DNA from: Gyromitra esculenta
Taxonomy: Eukaryota; Ascomycota; Pezizomycetes; Pezizales; Discinaceae
Direction: 5' to 3'
Assembly (NCBI GenBank): GCA_038503075.1
Contig: JBCAML010000014.1
Span: 868,001-932,000, forward strand
DNA: 64,000 bases
A program made the position numbers and the translations under genes. Below the pieces are notes generated by a model that was given only the letters and a program-made list of their open reading frames with translations, searched no databases and was not told where the DNA came from. Positions within the stretch are counted from its first letter, which is position 1; each line of letters starts with the position of its first letter. Of this stretch, positions 1 to 12,118 are shown piece after piece.

Positions 1-209
1 AACAATAGAAGACATTGCTTAAGGAGAGAAGAAGAAAAAGTACAACAAGAGGGAAAAACCCCTTGCTTATATACCCATATTCCATCCCTTCGATGACAAA
101 CATATGACTCATTGTAATGGAAACCAAGGGAAACGTAACGAACCACAACCAAACAAGACAACCAAACATCCACGCAACTAACCAAACAACAAAACAACCA
201 TCCATGAAA
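1..209 (-). repeat. LTR fragment, chromovirus family, cut by window edge
   Basis: This is the promoter-proximal half of the same LTR found many times further right. It has the ACATTGCTTAAGG block, the purine-rich stretch, the ...CTTATATACCC TATA-like segment read on the minus strand, and the end ATCCATGAAA. It stops abruptly at 209, where chromovirus coding sequence resumes (A-N-D-A-L-P-G-Q on the plus strand). It is therefore an insertion into an older element. Its other end and any target duplication lie outside the window. Confidence 0.75.
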
Positions 210-873
210 GCCGCCAATGATGCTCTCCCAGGACAAGGTATACCTCCACTCTCACCAGTTATTGTTCACGAGCAAGAGGAATACTTTATCGAGAAAATCC
301 TTGAGCAAAGGATATATTGAGGAAAGTTGCAATACCTCATTGAATGGACTGGATACTCTCACGGTTGAGTCCTTCATTAAACCCTTCAGTATCCCTGAAG
401 GTGGGCAGTGCTACTTAAGCGAAGTATCAGCTCTTTTGACAGGTGTAACATTTCTACAGGTCCTACAGTGGGTATACTTCAAGGCGAAGTATCGGCGGTG
501 TTTCACAGCGACAGCAAAGGTTTTGAGGTAGAACCAAGATAGTATTAAAGTAATACAGGTAGAAGTGAAACGAGAACGTTGCTTAAGGAAAGAAAGAAAA
601 AACAACAACAATAACAAAACTGTCTCCCTTATATACCCCGCTTTTCCTTCCCGTTAATCCCACAACCGAACATAACCGAAGAACAAAGACATTATTTTAA
701 CCCCAAAAAACCCATGACCCATTATCCGTCTTCATCCGTGAAAGATACGCTCATCCTACCTGGGAACCTGTTGAGGATCTTGAGGATACGACGGCACTTG
801 ATACCTTCCTCGCTGCTACAACCGAAAATGTTCCTAAGGTTCGCAGGAGCTCACACTTGAAGGGGGGTGCTAC
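210..873 (+). pseudogene. 3' end of a chromovirus pol (integrase tail and chromodomain), interrupted
   Basis: Plus-strand reading gives the linker and chromodomain seen in the better copies (EEYFIEKILEQR, LIEWTGY, then after the interruption AHPTWEP and the end GATFTD). An LTR occupies 357-743 inside the chromodomain; joining across it restores continuous sequence. An in-frame TGA stands where other copies have an Arg codon (R-G-Q-Q-Q). Only the last part of the element is in the window. A chromodomain at the integrase C-terminus is known to direct chromoviruses to histone-marked chromatin. The fragment cannot encode a working protein. Confidence 0.85.
357..743 (-). repeat. Solo LTR with perfect 5-bp target duplication
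   Basis: The 387-bp unit begins TCTCACGG and ends CCGTGAAA. It is flanked by GATAC on both sides (352-356 and 744-748). Removing it and one GATAC restores the chromodomain frame of the host element. It contains the family hairpin CCTTCAG-tatcc-CTGAAGG. No internal sequence is attached, so it is a solo LTR left by LTR-LTR recombination. Confidence 0.9.
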
Positions 874-1686
874 TTTCACGGATAGAATCGGGTAATGGGT
901 CTAAGCTTAGTTAATGGTTGCTACAGGTTTTCGGTTATTATACTATGTCTTTGTCTCACGGTTCTGTCTCTCGTTAAGCCCTTCAGTATCCCTGAAGGTG
1001 AGCAGTGCTACTTAAGCGAGATACTAACTCGTTCGAAGAGTGCGGTATTTCTACAAGTTCTACGGGAGGTATACTTCCAGGCGAAGTATCGACGATGTTT
1101 CACAGTGACAGCGAGGATTCTGAGATAGAATCGAGGTAGTATTGAGATAATACAGGTAGAAGTGAACGAGAACGTTGCTTAAGGAAAGAAAAAGAAGAGG
1201 AACCAAAACGACCGAAATCCCCCGCTTAAATACCCCGCTTTCCTTAACAAAACTTATAACCGAAAGATAACCGAGCAACAAAGAGATTGTTCAACCATCC
1301 AAACAACGATACGACCAACAACCAAACCACGATTCATTTCCAAAATCAATCCATGAAATGTTGTTCGGCTATTATTTGGTTATGGGCTGCTTTATGGGGA
1401 AAGCGGGGTATTTAAGTGATGGATTTCAGTTGTTCTTGTTCTCTTCTTCTTTCATTAAGCAGCGTTCTCGTTTACCTTCTACTGTGTCTATTTGGAATAC
1501 TATCTCGGTTCTACCTCAGAACCTTCGCTGTCACTGTGGACCTGTTGCCCTTAACTCGCCTTGAGTTAGACCTTACGTAGAACTAGTAGAAACCTTGCAC
1601 TCCTCGAAGGTGTTGGTACCTCGCTTAAGTAGCACTACTCACCTTCAGGGATACTGAAGGGCTTAACGAGCGACTGAACTGTGAGA
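874..1686 (+). repeat. 3' LTR of the leftmost chromovirus, interrupted by another LTR
   Basis: It starts TTTCACGGAT directly after a purine-rich tract and ends ACTGTGAGA at 1686, the family's normal LTR borders in plus orientation. Bases 954-1358 are a second LTR in the opposite orientation. The two outer parts together give an LTR of normal length (about 408 bp). The region after 1686 should be the original flank of this element. Confidence 0.8.
954..1358 (-). repeat. LTR nested inside another LTR
   Basis: The 405-bp unit begins TCTCACGG and ends CCATGAAA. It lies within the 3' LTR at 874-1686, in opposite orientation. The expected 5-bp duplication is not clean here (left flank CTTTG, right flank TGTTG), so one border has probably mutated or lost a few bases. 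Confidence 0.8.
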
Positions 1687-2451
1687 GCTGTTGTAAGACT
1701 GGTACATCTTACCGCACAGGAAATCTCTGAGAAGCTTTAGATAGCAATCTAGACACTATAACCTGCCAGGTTGCTATCCTCAACACAATACACAGGCGCA
1801 AGTCCTAACTGCTTCTTATGAACCCCTAAAAGATAACCATAGGGTTCAAGGCAAGGATCAAACAAAGTTCCGTGAAGAACTTCTAATAATAAGGTATAAT
1901 AACTAATGCTGAAAGGCCAAGGCCTTGCTAAGTGAGATAAAAAGTAATTCACAAGTAATAGAGTAAATTGTACGGAAGTAATATTGCTAGAAACAATATA
2001 ATATTGATAAGGCTTGTTCTTTGTCGCTAATGATCCGACTCAGAGTTTACATCCACTGCGAGAGTATTTATAATGCCTCCTCTCTACTATGTTTGGGTAT
2101 AGTGTGGTGTAGAGGCGCTAACTACTATGACAACATGAAACCACTTTGTCTTATCTCCATACCCGATACCCCATTGAGTTCTCTGGCCCCAATCCACGAT
2201 TCTCCAAGCAGTATGCATGTTGGTAGCATAGGAGTTATGTATTCGTCTTCATTGTGTTCGTCTCTTCAAGACGATCATTTCGCCTATCCAAATCATCGCG
2301 TAGCATTGCATTCCCTTCTCTTTGTCAGTCTGTAACTCCACCAGTTTTGGTCCGATTCGCAATCCGTTTGAACCACAGCGAAGCCAGACACTTCTCCTAC
2401 ATACCCACCAGGTCCCATTCCGCCGGATGGTTTTGCTTGACGGCCTAGGGG
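1687..2451. other. No recognised feature
   Basis: I see no coding sequence of known family, no tRNA and no transposon ends here. The first part is the flank of the leftmost chromovirus. Short open frames exist on both strands but have no recognisable motifs. Confidence 0.5.
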
Positions 2452-2910
2452 TTATTGTTGCCCTCCGGGACAGGTCTTTTCTGGTGCTGTCCCCCCTTCT
2501 CCAAATACTATACCTACTGGAAGGATTGGGGGCAGGGTAACAGGCTCCAGTCCTGATCCGGAAGGTGCTAAAGTAGGGTAACTCCAAAGATAGGGTAACT
2601 CCAGGGCCAGGAACTCCTTCAAAAGGTACAGGTATAACAGCTGTGGAGGAAACAGGAGTGGTGGAGGCTTTACCTCTTTGGAGAGAGGTGAAGAGAGGTG
2701 TGAAGATTCTAGCTGTGTCTTCTGAAGACATGCGATTGGAGTGGTGTTGTTAAAACAAGGATCCAACTTGTTATTCGGAGCGGGGTAATGAAATGAAGCC
2801 GAAGTGCTAAAGACTTTTGACGGTGTGTAACGCCGTTGCAACGCAAAAGGTGGTGGTGAACTTTCAATCGAAGAGGTTGTAGCGGGGACGGAAAATGTTT
2901 CACGCTGCAT
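2452..2910 (-). CDS. Unrecognised ORF, 152 codons
   Basis: The frame starts at an ATG (2910) about 60 nt downstream of a good TATA box (TATAAATAG at 2977-2969) and runs 152 codons. The product is rich in Ser, Pro and Leu, with no domain, signal peptide or repeat that I can name. A second frame on the same strand (2249-2731) overlaps it and is equally open, so an intron could move the reading from one frame to the other. It might be a lineage-specific gene or chance. I do not assign a function. Confidence 0.25.
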   Translation of the reverse strand: MQRETFSVPATTSSIESSPPPFALQRRYTPSKVFSTSASFHYPAPNNKLDPCFNNTTPIACLQKTQLESSHLSSPLSKEVKPPPLLFPPQLLYLYLLKEFLALELPYLWSYPTLAPSGSGLEPVTLPPILPVGIVFGEGGTAPEKTCPGGQQ

Positions 2911-2968
2911 GGTATTGTTAGTTGCACAATAGGAAAGAACAATTTACGCTTTCTTTCTGCAAATCTTA

Positions 2969-2977
2969 CTATTTATA
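2969..2977 (-). promoter_or_regulatory. TATA box
   Basis: TATAAATAG on the minus strand, about 60 nt upstream of the ATG at 2910. It is the main reason for keeping that ORF. TATA-like words are common in AT-rich intergenic DNA, so this is weak alone. Confidence 0.35.
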
Positions 2978-3532
2978 CAATACCTTGTGCAACGTGACTT
3001 TTGGATCAATCAATATTTAATTCTCAGTGCTCTGGAGCACGAGAGATCTTGCAAAATTTCCGTGTTACCACTTGTTTTATAAGAGAGTTTCGCTAACACC
3101 GAAGGTCCTGCTAGCATTTTTTAGTTTGGTGACCGTTCAAACGCAACAATCGCTATAGTTTTGACACAAGCAACATATCTTGCTTTTACGAAATACTTGA
3201 CCTGGGCGGGCGGCTGACACAGGTTCTTGTCACCCGCATCTATCAATCTCACTCCCTTCCACTTTTTGCACCTTAGCATGAGTAAATCCACGGTCAGGGG
3301 CACAAAACCCGATTACATTTAGCTTCGGCCAACCAGCAGGGTACTCTAGGATTTCTCCCTTGTAGATTTTAGAGATTTCTGAGATCGTTGACCCCAGTTT
3401 AAATTTTTTGAATTGCAACATGTAATCAACCAATGCGGATATATGATTTATCTATAAACTATCTTCCAGTGAATTATACATGTTTAGAGAAAGGATATCA
3501 GTATTCGTCAGGAAGTATAACTCTCTGGGGCT
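2978..3532. other. No recognised feature
   Basis: Space between the unrecognised ORF and the 3' end of the lipase gene. Two overlapping minus-strand frames of 60-67 codons (3121-3433) show no known motif. The right part presumably holds the lipase 3' UTR. Confidence 0.4.
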
Positions 3533-6087
3533 TTAGGCTGTAAATGTAACCGGATTTCTATCCCGTGCCATCATTGTCTCTACATTCGCGGTTTCTTCAG
3601 GATCCATTGATGCAGTGTAAGTCGGGCCGCCCATCGCTTTTTCTTCGCGAGCCATCTGGAGATAGTCATATCAGTCTTGATAATCTTCCTTTCTAAATAA
3701 GACTCCGATACTCACCGTCTTCTCGTCATAGCTATATCCCATCGAACTCCACCATTTCAGGCCCAAACTAGGCTTTTTCCTCTCAATATCCTCCAATGTA
3801 TCTCCACTTTTCCTTCGCCCAGCAGCAGCGCTAGGAGGAGGCCTTTCCCCTTCTGTTATCCCCATGAATCCGCTAGAGAGCTCCTTGGCTCGCTTTTTCT
3901 GTACCTCTCTTTTTGTTGTAGCAAATTTAGTATCCCACTTTTCTTTTGCAGCCATCCATCGTTCCACAGGTTCGCGTTTTATGACACCAATATCCTCTGG
4001 CTTCATGTTTAATGCGAGGAAGTCACCTGCTGGAAGGAGATCGAATATCCGACCATGACGATCTATACGTTGTCGTATCATGCTGTTCTCAAAAGGTGGC
4101 ACATTTGTTGAGTCAGCTTCTTTGACTGTACCTCTTTGTTGTAACTTATGGCCCCGAGGAGCTTGAGTGTCATCATCGCTCTCTTCACTCTCTTCATTAT
4201 CTAAAGTGGCAGAGGCACTCGAGGAGATAACCGATATATCATCATCTTCGGCAACCTCAATCTTGGTATGTGTAGCATTGGTTAGAGCCCAGGCCCCGAA
4301 GTGCGCGATAGCACGATACATGAATTTCGCAGGCCTTGTGAAGCTTAGCGTTGGCGTTACGTGACAACAATCATCGTAGATTTGAAGCCACACTTTGGTT
4401 GGAGGCCACTTGTCTACGCTTTCTCTTTGTCTCCCAGTTTCATCGTCTTCTAAGTGACCTTCCCATGTTGGATAGGTTTTAGGATCCGCTGCTTTGTGCG
4501 CCAAGTATATTTGCTCATCCCGAAGTACTTCCCCGCCTCCTGTTAATACAAGGAGGGGGGGTAATCCCCCTAGGCTACCCTGGAGGATAGGGGATACAAG
4601 GGGATGGCTCATGAGATCATTTGTTGTATACATCTGGATTTGATCCTTCAGTATTATCGTCTCGCCATCAATCACTATTGAGGTATTTCGGCGCATAGGC
4701 TTTACTGGCGCTTCTGGATCGACTATGACACGGGGAACTGTAGCAAAACCAAGAACCTCTACCTTATCAGACTTGGCTAAATACTTCGATTGCCCTGGGG
4801 TTATTCCTGTTTGTGCGGCCTCAATGTCATCCATCGTGGGCGGTGGCCAGGCAAGGGATGGCTTTTGGAGAAAGCCGTGGGGAGGTATAAAGTCGTGTTT
4901 GTTGTCTATCCAGATAGGCGATTGATCAGCATAGACATTATCAGAGCGGAAGTATTTCCAGAGGAGTAATCCCGGAGGCCCGTCATCACTGATCACTCGA
5001 TAATGTGGAGGAATTTCTGAACGGCACTCACCCTGAACAAGGCTGGGAAAGCTATGACACAGGTCAACCCAAGGGCTTATCAGAATAGCGCCAGCAGGTA
5101 ACGAAATCCCTTGATCCCTTAAGATTATCAACATCGACAATATCATCCCTCCACCAGCTGAGTCACCTGCAAACACTATTGTTTCTGGTGGTTGCTGACT
5201 TATCAAATACAGGTAACATGCGAGGACATCGTAAATGGCTAATGCTTAGTGTTAGTTACTCCGTAATAACTACGTGTAGTATTATGTTGAGAAGAAAAAA
5301 TAACTACTGATGCGCTGTGGAAACTAAACCTACCACAAGGAAATGGAAATTGGGGTGCTAGCCTATAGCGCGCTTATTATCCTAGGTCGTCAGCATTGTC
5401 CTCCAAACATGACTGTGCATGTAAATTCTTACGCGCAAGAACCCGGGCTTGAAGCTTCCTCGCATGTCGTTGGAGCTGGTACCTATGTTCATCAACGCTA
5501 CCAAAGAAATATGCACCTAGCGAAAGATTAGCGACCGAGATCAGCCAAGCTCGGGGAAGTAGCCCACAGACCTCCATGTACATATAGCATAGTTCTTGGA
5601 GGTCGCTCTGGGTGTCGCGTTCGGTACCAATAATCCTTGCGCATCTCTATCCACTCAGCAGTTAATTCCTTGGGTCGCCATCGCCACCATGACCTCCCTC
5701 CTATTTTCTCTACACCAGAGGCCCCAAGTTGGTCAATCACATGTTGTGCGGACCTTTCCAGGAACTCGGATCCGATGGTTGTGATCTCAACATGTACCCA
5801 TATTGGGTGAGGAACATATTGACTTGTGAACGCTTGGAACTGCTCAACAGTATGGTGGGAGGCGTAATCCATGAATTTTTTGATAAGCTCAACACCTTCA
5901 TGATAAGAAAGGCTGCTTTTGGGGGTGCCTTTTAGGGAATTACGATCGAGATACTACATGTAAGTAACCTAAGTTAGATGTGACTATGAGGGAGGGTATC
6001 TGGGGGGAGCTAGCGCACATGTGCAAGCGCTGTTGCTATGACAGTTGGTGTGGTAGCAGCGGCTACCGTGAACGTGTTGAAAGGCAT
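3533..6087 (-). CDS. Hormone-sensitive-lipase-like alpha/beta hydrolase, six exons
   Basis: Likely exons (minus): 6087-6019, 5953-5572, 5516-5433, 5372-5334, 5238-3716, 3655-3533, giving 739 aa. The splice sites restore a conserved fungal HSL-family protein: oxyanion motif HGGAYFFGS, then APRYRLAPQFPFPC, nucleophile motif GDSAGGG, acid in GGGEVLRDEQ and base in DCCHVTPTLSF. All catalytic elements are present, so it should be an active carboxylester or lipid hydrolase; substrate unknown. The N-terminus (MPFNTFTVAAATT...) matches my memory of orthologues and sets the start. An acidic Ser-rich linker and a long charged C-terminal tail follow the catalytic domain. The last exon was found from GTGAGT / CTCCAG signals and encodes 40 residues. 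No signal peptide is evident. A second gene of the same superfamily lies at 60.4-62.5 kb. Confidence 0.88.
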
Positions 6088-6642
6088 CTCTCTAAAGTGA
6101 AGGGTATAGAATGGGTGCGGCAGAATGGAACGGTGGACGGGAGATAAAGAGGAGAGGGATACACATCACTTGATGTGCTATAGACCTTCGGTCAAGTAGC
6201 CCATGGAGAACAGCTTTTCTAATTTTACTCGCACTGGTCTTTGCATGCGAACCTAGTAACTTGGAATCAAACCTGGATCAATAAGGGAAGCGCGCCAAGC
6301 TCCTAGGAAGTAGGGGAATGGAGTACATATGAAACCCTGAGCCGCGATCTGGCTTCCGCAACACAGTGACTATTCTCTAGACACAGCTTTTCATACTGTG
6401 ACGTTTCCCGACTGAGCCTATAGTGATTTAGAGTCACAAAGCGTACATGTATATATACCTATCCAACTATCCTTCGCCAGCTCCCCATTGACCTCATAGC
6501 CTGTAAATAGACTACCCCTACCTAGTTCCCTTCCACCTGTACTGCACTCTTGATAGCACAGGAGAATTCTATACAATATCATCTATGCTCTACAATCAAC
6601 TTCATCAATCGTGAAAAGCAGTTAAGTATCACCAACTCAGTA
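6088..6642. other. Divergent intergenic region between lipase and TRS130
   Basis: These 555 bp separate two divergently transcribed genes and must contain both promoters. A TATA-like run (GTATATATACC) occurs near 6450. I see no further defined element. Confidence 0.4.
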
Positions 6643-9600
6643 ATGGACCCTCCTTCTTCGACCTCCAAGGTCACAGTAACGTACCACTCTTCCTACAATC
6701 CATCCATCTTGACAATCCGAGCATTGTTCTCTGACTCGACAGATAAAATATAGCTATTGGGACCCTTTTAGTCTTTTTCCCCTAATTTCCTCTGATCTTC
6801 GGTCTCGTTTACCATTACGCAACCTCCATTGGAAAGCTCCTGCCCGTCCGCTGCGTTCCATCAATTCTCTTCATGTAGACCTCACCCCATACCATCTTAA
6901 TCCCTCTGGACCGTCCCCATCATCTCCGGCATGGGGATCTTCGCACGATCTCACTCGAGTCAAGAGTTCGGATTCGGCTCGATCCATCGATTCGACAATC
7001 CGCTCATCCTCAAAAGCACCTGCGCCGCAAAAGGAACGACGCCATCAAATTCCTGGCCTCCGTAACACCCCTTATCTAAAGGTCTTTCTGCTTCGATGCG
7101 ATGACAACGATACTTATAAGTCAACCTCCCGGAAACTCCTACGCGAATGGGTTTCCGAACACACTGCTAGTTCGTCCAACGAAAACAAACAACATGATGC
7201 ATTCGAGTGGGTCATTATCCATGTTGTTTTACCTGGCACATCTGCGTCACTCCAGCCCCGCTCTTCATCCTCGGCATCGAATGCGTCGGGCAGCTCACGA
7301 TGGATGAAAGGTAACACAACTCTACTAGATAAAATCAGGAGCGATTTCAACGCCAATAGCAGCAAAAAAGATAGAATTGTTCAAATTAGAATATCACCGA
7401 CTCACCCAGCGCTAGCCACGTTAAGCCCTCCGATTTTGGTGGGGAACCAGATTGTGCCGATCCCTGAAAGCCCGACGGAAAGCGAGATAGCATGGTTGGA
7501 CCTGATCGCAAAATTCAAAACTCACATTCTCGCCAGTTTTGATGCGAGGGTGAGCCAATACGAGGATGACATTCGAGAAAAGGATAGTCAGAGGCGGCTA
7601 CCTGGTTGGAACTTCTGCACTTTTTTTGTACTGAAGGAGGGGCTGGCTAGAGCATTCGAGTCTGTTGGATTAGTGGAAGATGCATTGGTGCTCTATGATG
7701 AGCTGGGGTTCGGTTTGGATGCAATTGCGCAGGATCGAGAAAAAAAAGAAAAAAAGGAGACAACGCCAGACGATGTTGTAGGAGGGAAATTTGTGGGGTG
7801 GACCAAGGAGAGTATTTGGTGGATTGAGAAGGCGAGGAAACGGCGAATGGCTCGCCTAGATGGGCGCAGCGAAGAAGAGCAGGAAGAAGTAGACAACGGA
7901 AATCCACTAGGCACTGAGAGAAAGCATTACCGGGAGCTGATCCTATCGAACGAAATATCTTTGTTTGACTTCAAATGCTATCTTTTTGCACGGCAATCTA
8001 CATTGTTGCTACGATTAGGGAAAGGCCATAGTTCAGGGATGGATATCAATGCCGTGGGTACTACGTCAGGAACCTACTCTCTTCATGAGGCCGCCGCAGC
8101 GGCTGCAGGGAAACCGGAAGAAAATTTGACTAGGTTGGCCGAAGTTTGCAAGCGTGGGTTGGAATTTGTCACAAGTGTAGCCAGGGCATTACGAGCAGAC
8201 CTTTGGACAGCATATCGCTCATCATCGGAAGAAAAGCCTGATGAGAGTGAGGATAGTGTTGGTTGGATGGTCGATAACATTGTCTGCTCCTGGATTTTTG
8301 CTGTTTGCCAACAGCTATTAGCTCAAACAACAACTTCAATCCTCGTCGAAGGTGTCCTTGTTTCTCCAGAAAATTCGCTGCCCGGACAATTTCCAAGAAG
8401 AATCAGCAGTTTACCGCCAACACCGAGCGCTGAAATGACAACTTTCGGTCAGGCCGTTCAAGGTTCTGTCACTGGTTTGGAAGATTTGGCAGCAGTTCGA
8501 GCCGACCTGATGCTTTTGGCAAGAGGGGTTGTAGAAACATTTGGAAGGAGAAAAGGGTGGATCGGGAGCTTGGGGTGGTTCTTTCTCCCTGATACCAAGC
8601 CAGCGAGTGTGAAGGATGCTGCGATGGTGAACGTGGACCTAGACGGAAATACAAACGAAGCCGAGACAGAGCCTGACCTGGGCAAGCATGAGTGGGGAGT
8701 GGAGGGAATCCGGAATGAGACTCTAAGAAGGATTGTAGCAGGGAATCGAAAAGACGAATTTTACAAAATTTTCGAAACCATGAGCGAGAAAGCTATGACG
8801 AATTTCAGTTTAGCGAAGAGAATCAAGAGCTGCGAGAGAGTGGAGGCAGATCTAGCAGCATTGAGATTGTAAGAAATCAATGGATACCCTACATGCGATT
8901 ATCATGCAAGCGACTGACAAGACCAATAGCCATCTAAAAGACTATGTTGGGGCAGCTAGCCACCTAGAAAAGATGACAAAATTTTACGCTGATCAAGGAT
9001 GGGGATTAATTGAGACAACTTTATTGGGAATGTACGCGAAATGTCTAAAGGAAATGGACCGCAAGGAGGAGTACATCAAGATTCTCATAAAATTGCTCGC
9101 AAAGAGTTCGACGGCGGAGAAAATGCGACTGCGTAGGCGAGGGATAGGAATTTTCGACGACGAGTCTGCTGAAAAGCAAGATGCCCTCAACGAATACATT
9201 TTGGCAGAGAAAGCGGCGGTTACAGGATACGTCAGTAGCATTGTCGACCTGTCAAAAGACATCGCAAAAGAAATGACAATCCCCATGTCTCACTTTTGGA
9301 CAGATATTGCTGTGGATCCGTATCCTCGACACCTAGACGACAGAGATGGTTTTGAAGTTCTTGTAAAGATGCGATATCTTCTTAGTGAAGAAATGGAAGT
9401 ACAGAAGATAAAGGTTAGGATCGTGAACACCGTCGGACAGGTAAAGGAAGTATGGATGGAAACCCAGGAACCTACAATCATGAGGAAGGGAATTATAAGG
9501 ATACTGGCAAGAACGAATATTACTATCCCCGGTAATTACCTTGTGGAACGGATTGTTTTGACCGCAAGAAAACTCTCATTCTTACATGAACTGATACCTA

Positions 9601-11482
9601 AATCAACCTCAACAACCCCAACCGGACTAGTATCGAGTTCTGGAACAGCTGTCTCAGCGGCGAAGAAACTAAGGTTATCACTCTTCCCCGCCCCTAGGAA
9701 CTTGATGGTCCGATTGGAGGTGCCGAAGCAGATTCATCTTGAGCGCACAAAGACTACAGAAGTTGTCCTCGATACTGGAGGAAACAAGATACTGAAAGGG
9801 GAGTTGAGAGTCCGCTCTGCGACAGCCGGGCTGAGGTTAATGACTGCGGAGTTTCAAATCCTTGAATGTCAAGGTACGGTCGGTGTAAATGAGAAACCAG
9901 GCGTGATTACGTTGAGAAATATAGAGAGGGGGGAGGTGGTGCGATTTATGGTGCCTTACACAAGTGAAAACGAATTGACAGAATTGTCTGTGAAGGTGGA
10001 GGTTGATTACACTACCGATAAGGGAGACTTCTTCTTCGCCGACAAGCTAAGTGTCGCGGTAGTCTTACCACTTGCAGTAAACGTCCAAGACGTTTTCAAG
10101 CCAGAATCGCTTTTCTCAAAATTTCAAGTCTCTACAGCAATTCCTGAGATGCCGCTGAGAATCTTGAATGCAACCTTAGAAGGATCAATGAGTTTCGAGG
10201 CGATAAGTGGTAGAGGGACAGAAGGATCCATGGTCAGCGGTTTTCGACCCTTGAATGCTATTTTGTTGCGAATACATGGGCTCATAAAATCAACGTCTAG
10301 GTGGTTTTTTCGAAGCAACCAGCATCGTTTATCTATAAAATTATTAGAAGGGGGACCAAGGAGACGAGGCAGCAACAGCCTTTAGCTCTAAAAATTGAAT
10401 ATAGGACAATCGACGAAGGTACAATCGTGTATCAATTATTTTCGGGGTACGCTCGTTTACTAAGTTTACCTCTAGAAATATTCCAGTCTGTTATTTATGC
10501 CTTTAGCAAAATGCTTCATGATTCTGGATTGGACATCTACACACACTGGTTGCAGCCAACCTTAATCTCCCAGTTACAGAGGAGAAACATGATGGAGTTT
10601 GAGGCAGCAGCATTGTTAGACGAGGTCCGATTAGGAGGCTATGAGCGAGAAAGGTGGGAAGAAGTTTTGGATGGTATCAATCCGCACAGTGGAGAGAGAG
10701 AAAGGATGGAAATGTTGCTGAGGGAATTTTATAAGGTTTGTGACTACAATACCCTACTTTCACTGTGACCAAATTGCCTGACTAAAGAATGCAGACAAAT
10801 TCAATCATTCAGCTAAGCTCAGCCTTCGCTATCGGTTCCATTAATAGTCGAACAAAGTTCGTCAACCGATCCATAGTGATCCCGGTGGATGTTCCGCAAC
10901 TCCAAGTTATACATACTGTTGAGATCAATATCCTTTCCAACACTAATTCCAAGTCACTTTTGATGCCATACGTTCCTCAAATGGTTGCTGTTGGGCAAGC
11001 TATGCCGGCAGAATTGGTGATATGTCACTCGAGGGCTTGGAACTCTATAGAAGCCAAGGGCGAAGAGGCAGAGGTTGGAGATGAGGAGCTAGAATTTTTT
11101 TATGAAGTGCAAAATAATTTGGAGGTCTGGCTGGTATCTGGCCGAAAAAGAGCCCATTTCACAACCAGGGTTTGTTCCAAGAGAAAGACCTTTATCCCCT
11201 AGAATACAGGCTTACAGGTACTAGGAAGGACAAGTTCATCGCTTCCCTATACTTTTAGTACCGCTTAAGGCCGGGCATTTGCTACTTCCCAATGTAGAGG
11301 TTAAACAGTACATCTCGCCTCACTACCAACAGGTAACAGGAATAGTCAGCTCTGAGACGGATTACAGGAGCAATGGAGAAAGTGTGTTGGTTTTACCAGA
11401 CGTTCGGAGTACAACGGTAAGGATTGACTCAGGTCCTGGTCACGAGGAGGGATTCAGAAGTCCGACTTCAGGGAGAGGTTAG
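6643..11482 (+). CDS. TRS130: TRAPPII complex subunit Trs130 (TRAPPC10 homologue), six exons
   Basis: Exons by eye: 6643-6680, 6754-8868, 8930-10232, 10301-10735, 10795-11169, 11225-11482. They sum to 4524 nt, 1507 aa, in frame throughout. Signature stretches of fungal Trs130 appear in order: LPLRNLHWKAPARPLRSI near the N-terminus, QIPGLRNTPYLKVFLLRCDD, PGWNFCTFFVLKEGLA, the helical repeat region around KDYVGAASHLEKMT, VVFSKQPASFIYK, then the C-terminal beta region IVIPVDVPQLQVIHTVEI and GHLLLPNVEV. TRAPPII is the exchange factor for Ypt31/Rab11 at the late Golgi, and Trs130 is one of its specific subunits. Introns are 55-73 nt, several with CTGAC/CTAAC-like branch sites just before the acceptor. 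The donors GTACCA (intron 1) and GTCAGC (intron 3) are the least conventional, but each is the only one that keeps frame. The gene is intact although a large transposon nest starts about 640 bp downstream. Confidence 0.93.
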
Positions 11483-12118
11483 TGGGTATACTATTACCTA
11501 TCGAGTTCACGATACTCCCATTAGGTATATTCAAACCGATACGATACAAGATTTTATTGTGGTACACCCGAACATCCGATGGCTAGCGTTATATTGATGT
11601 CCGTAATGGTGAAAACTAATGGGTACAAAATTGCGGCCACTCACCTAAATCAGGATGTCAAGGCCAGCTAATTCTAATCTTCTATCACCCGTTCTGCGGG
11701 TGTCTGGCAACTAGTCGAAATCTATTCTGCTGATTCACACCTTGGTCTCTAAATTTTGAAAATCGACCTCTTTTCCTGTATTCTGTAAATACACGTGTGA
11801 ACAACGCATTGCAATAGGTGTACGCCTCTACCCATTGATAGTTCAGGTATAATCACAAATTACACGCATTCTCTGCATCGTAACAGCGGAATTTGGATGC
11901 GAATTAGCATTGGATTTAAAACCCAAATTTTGACGTCGTAATTGTGCACCACCTACCCCCCCACACACCTTTCTGGGGTTAAAATGATGCAAAATCAACT
12001 GTAGATCACATTCCCCTAAATTGTGTATATGAGAAGGTCACTAGGCCAGTTTTAAAAACACCGCTTTTCAGCTCTTTTTCTCCACCAAAATCACTCCCTC
12101 TCTTCACCTCCACCCACA
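11483..12118. other. 3' flank of TRS130; no recognised feature
   Basis: AT-rich sequence between the TRS130 stop and the first transposase remnant. It probably includes the 3' UTR and the left end of the older piggyBac-like element PB2. I could not define terminal repeats for PB2. Confidence 0.4.

Noticed and set aside
949..1363. Perfect 5-bp duplication around the LTR at 954-1358
   Set aside because: CTTTG and TGTTG do not match; the border is degraded.
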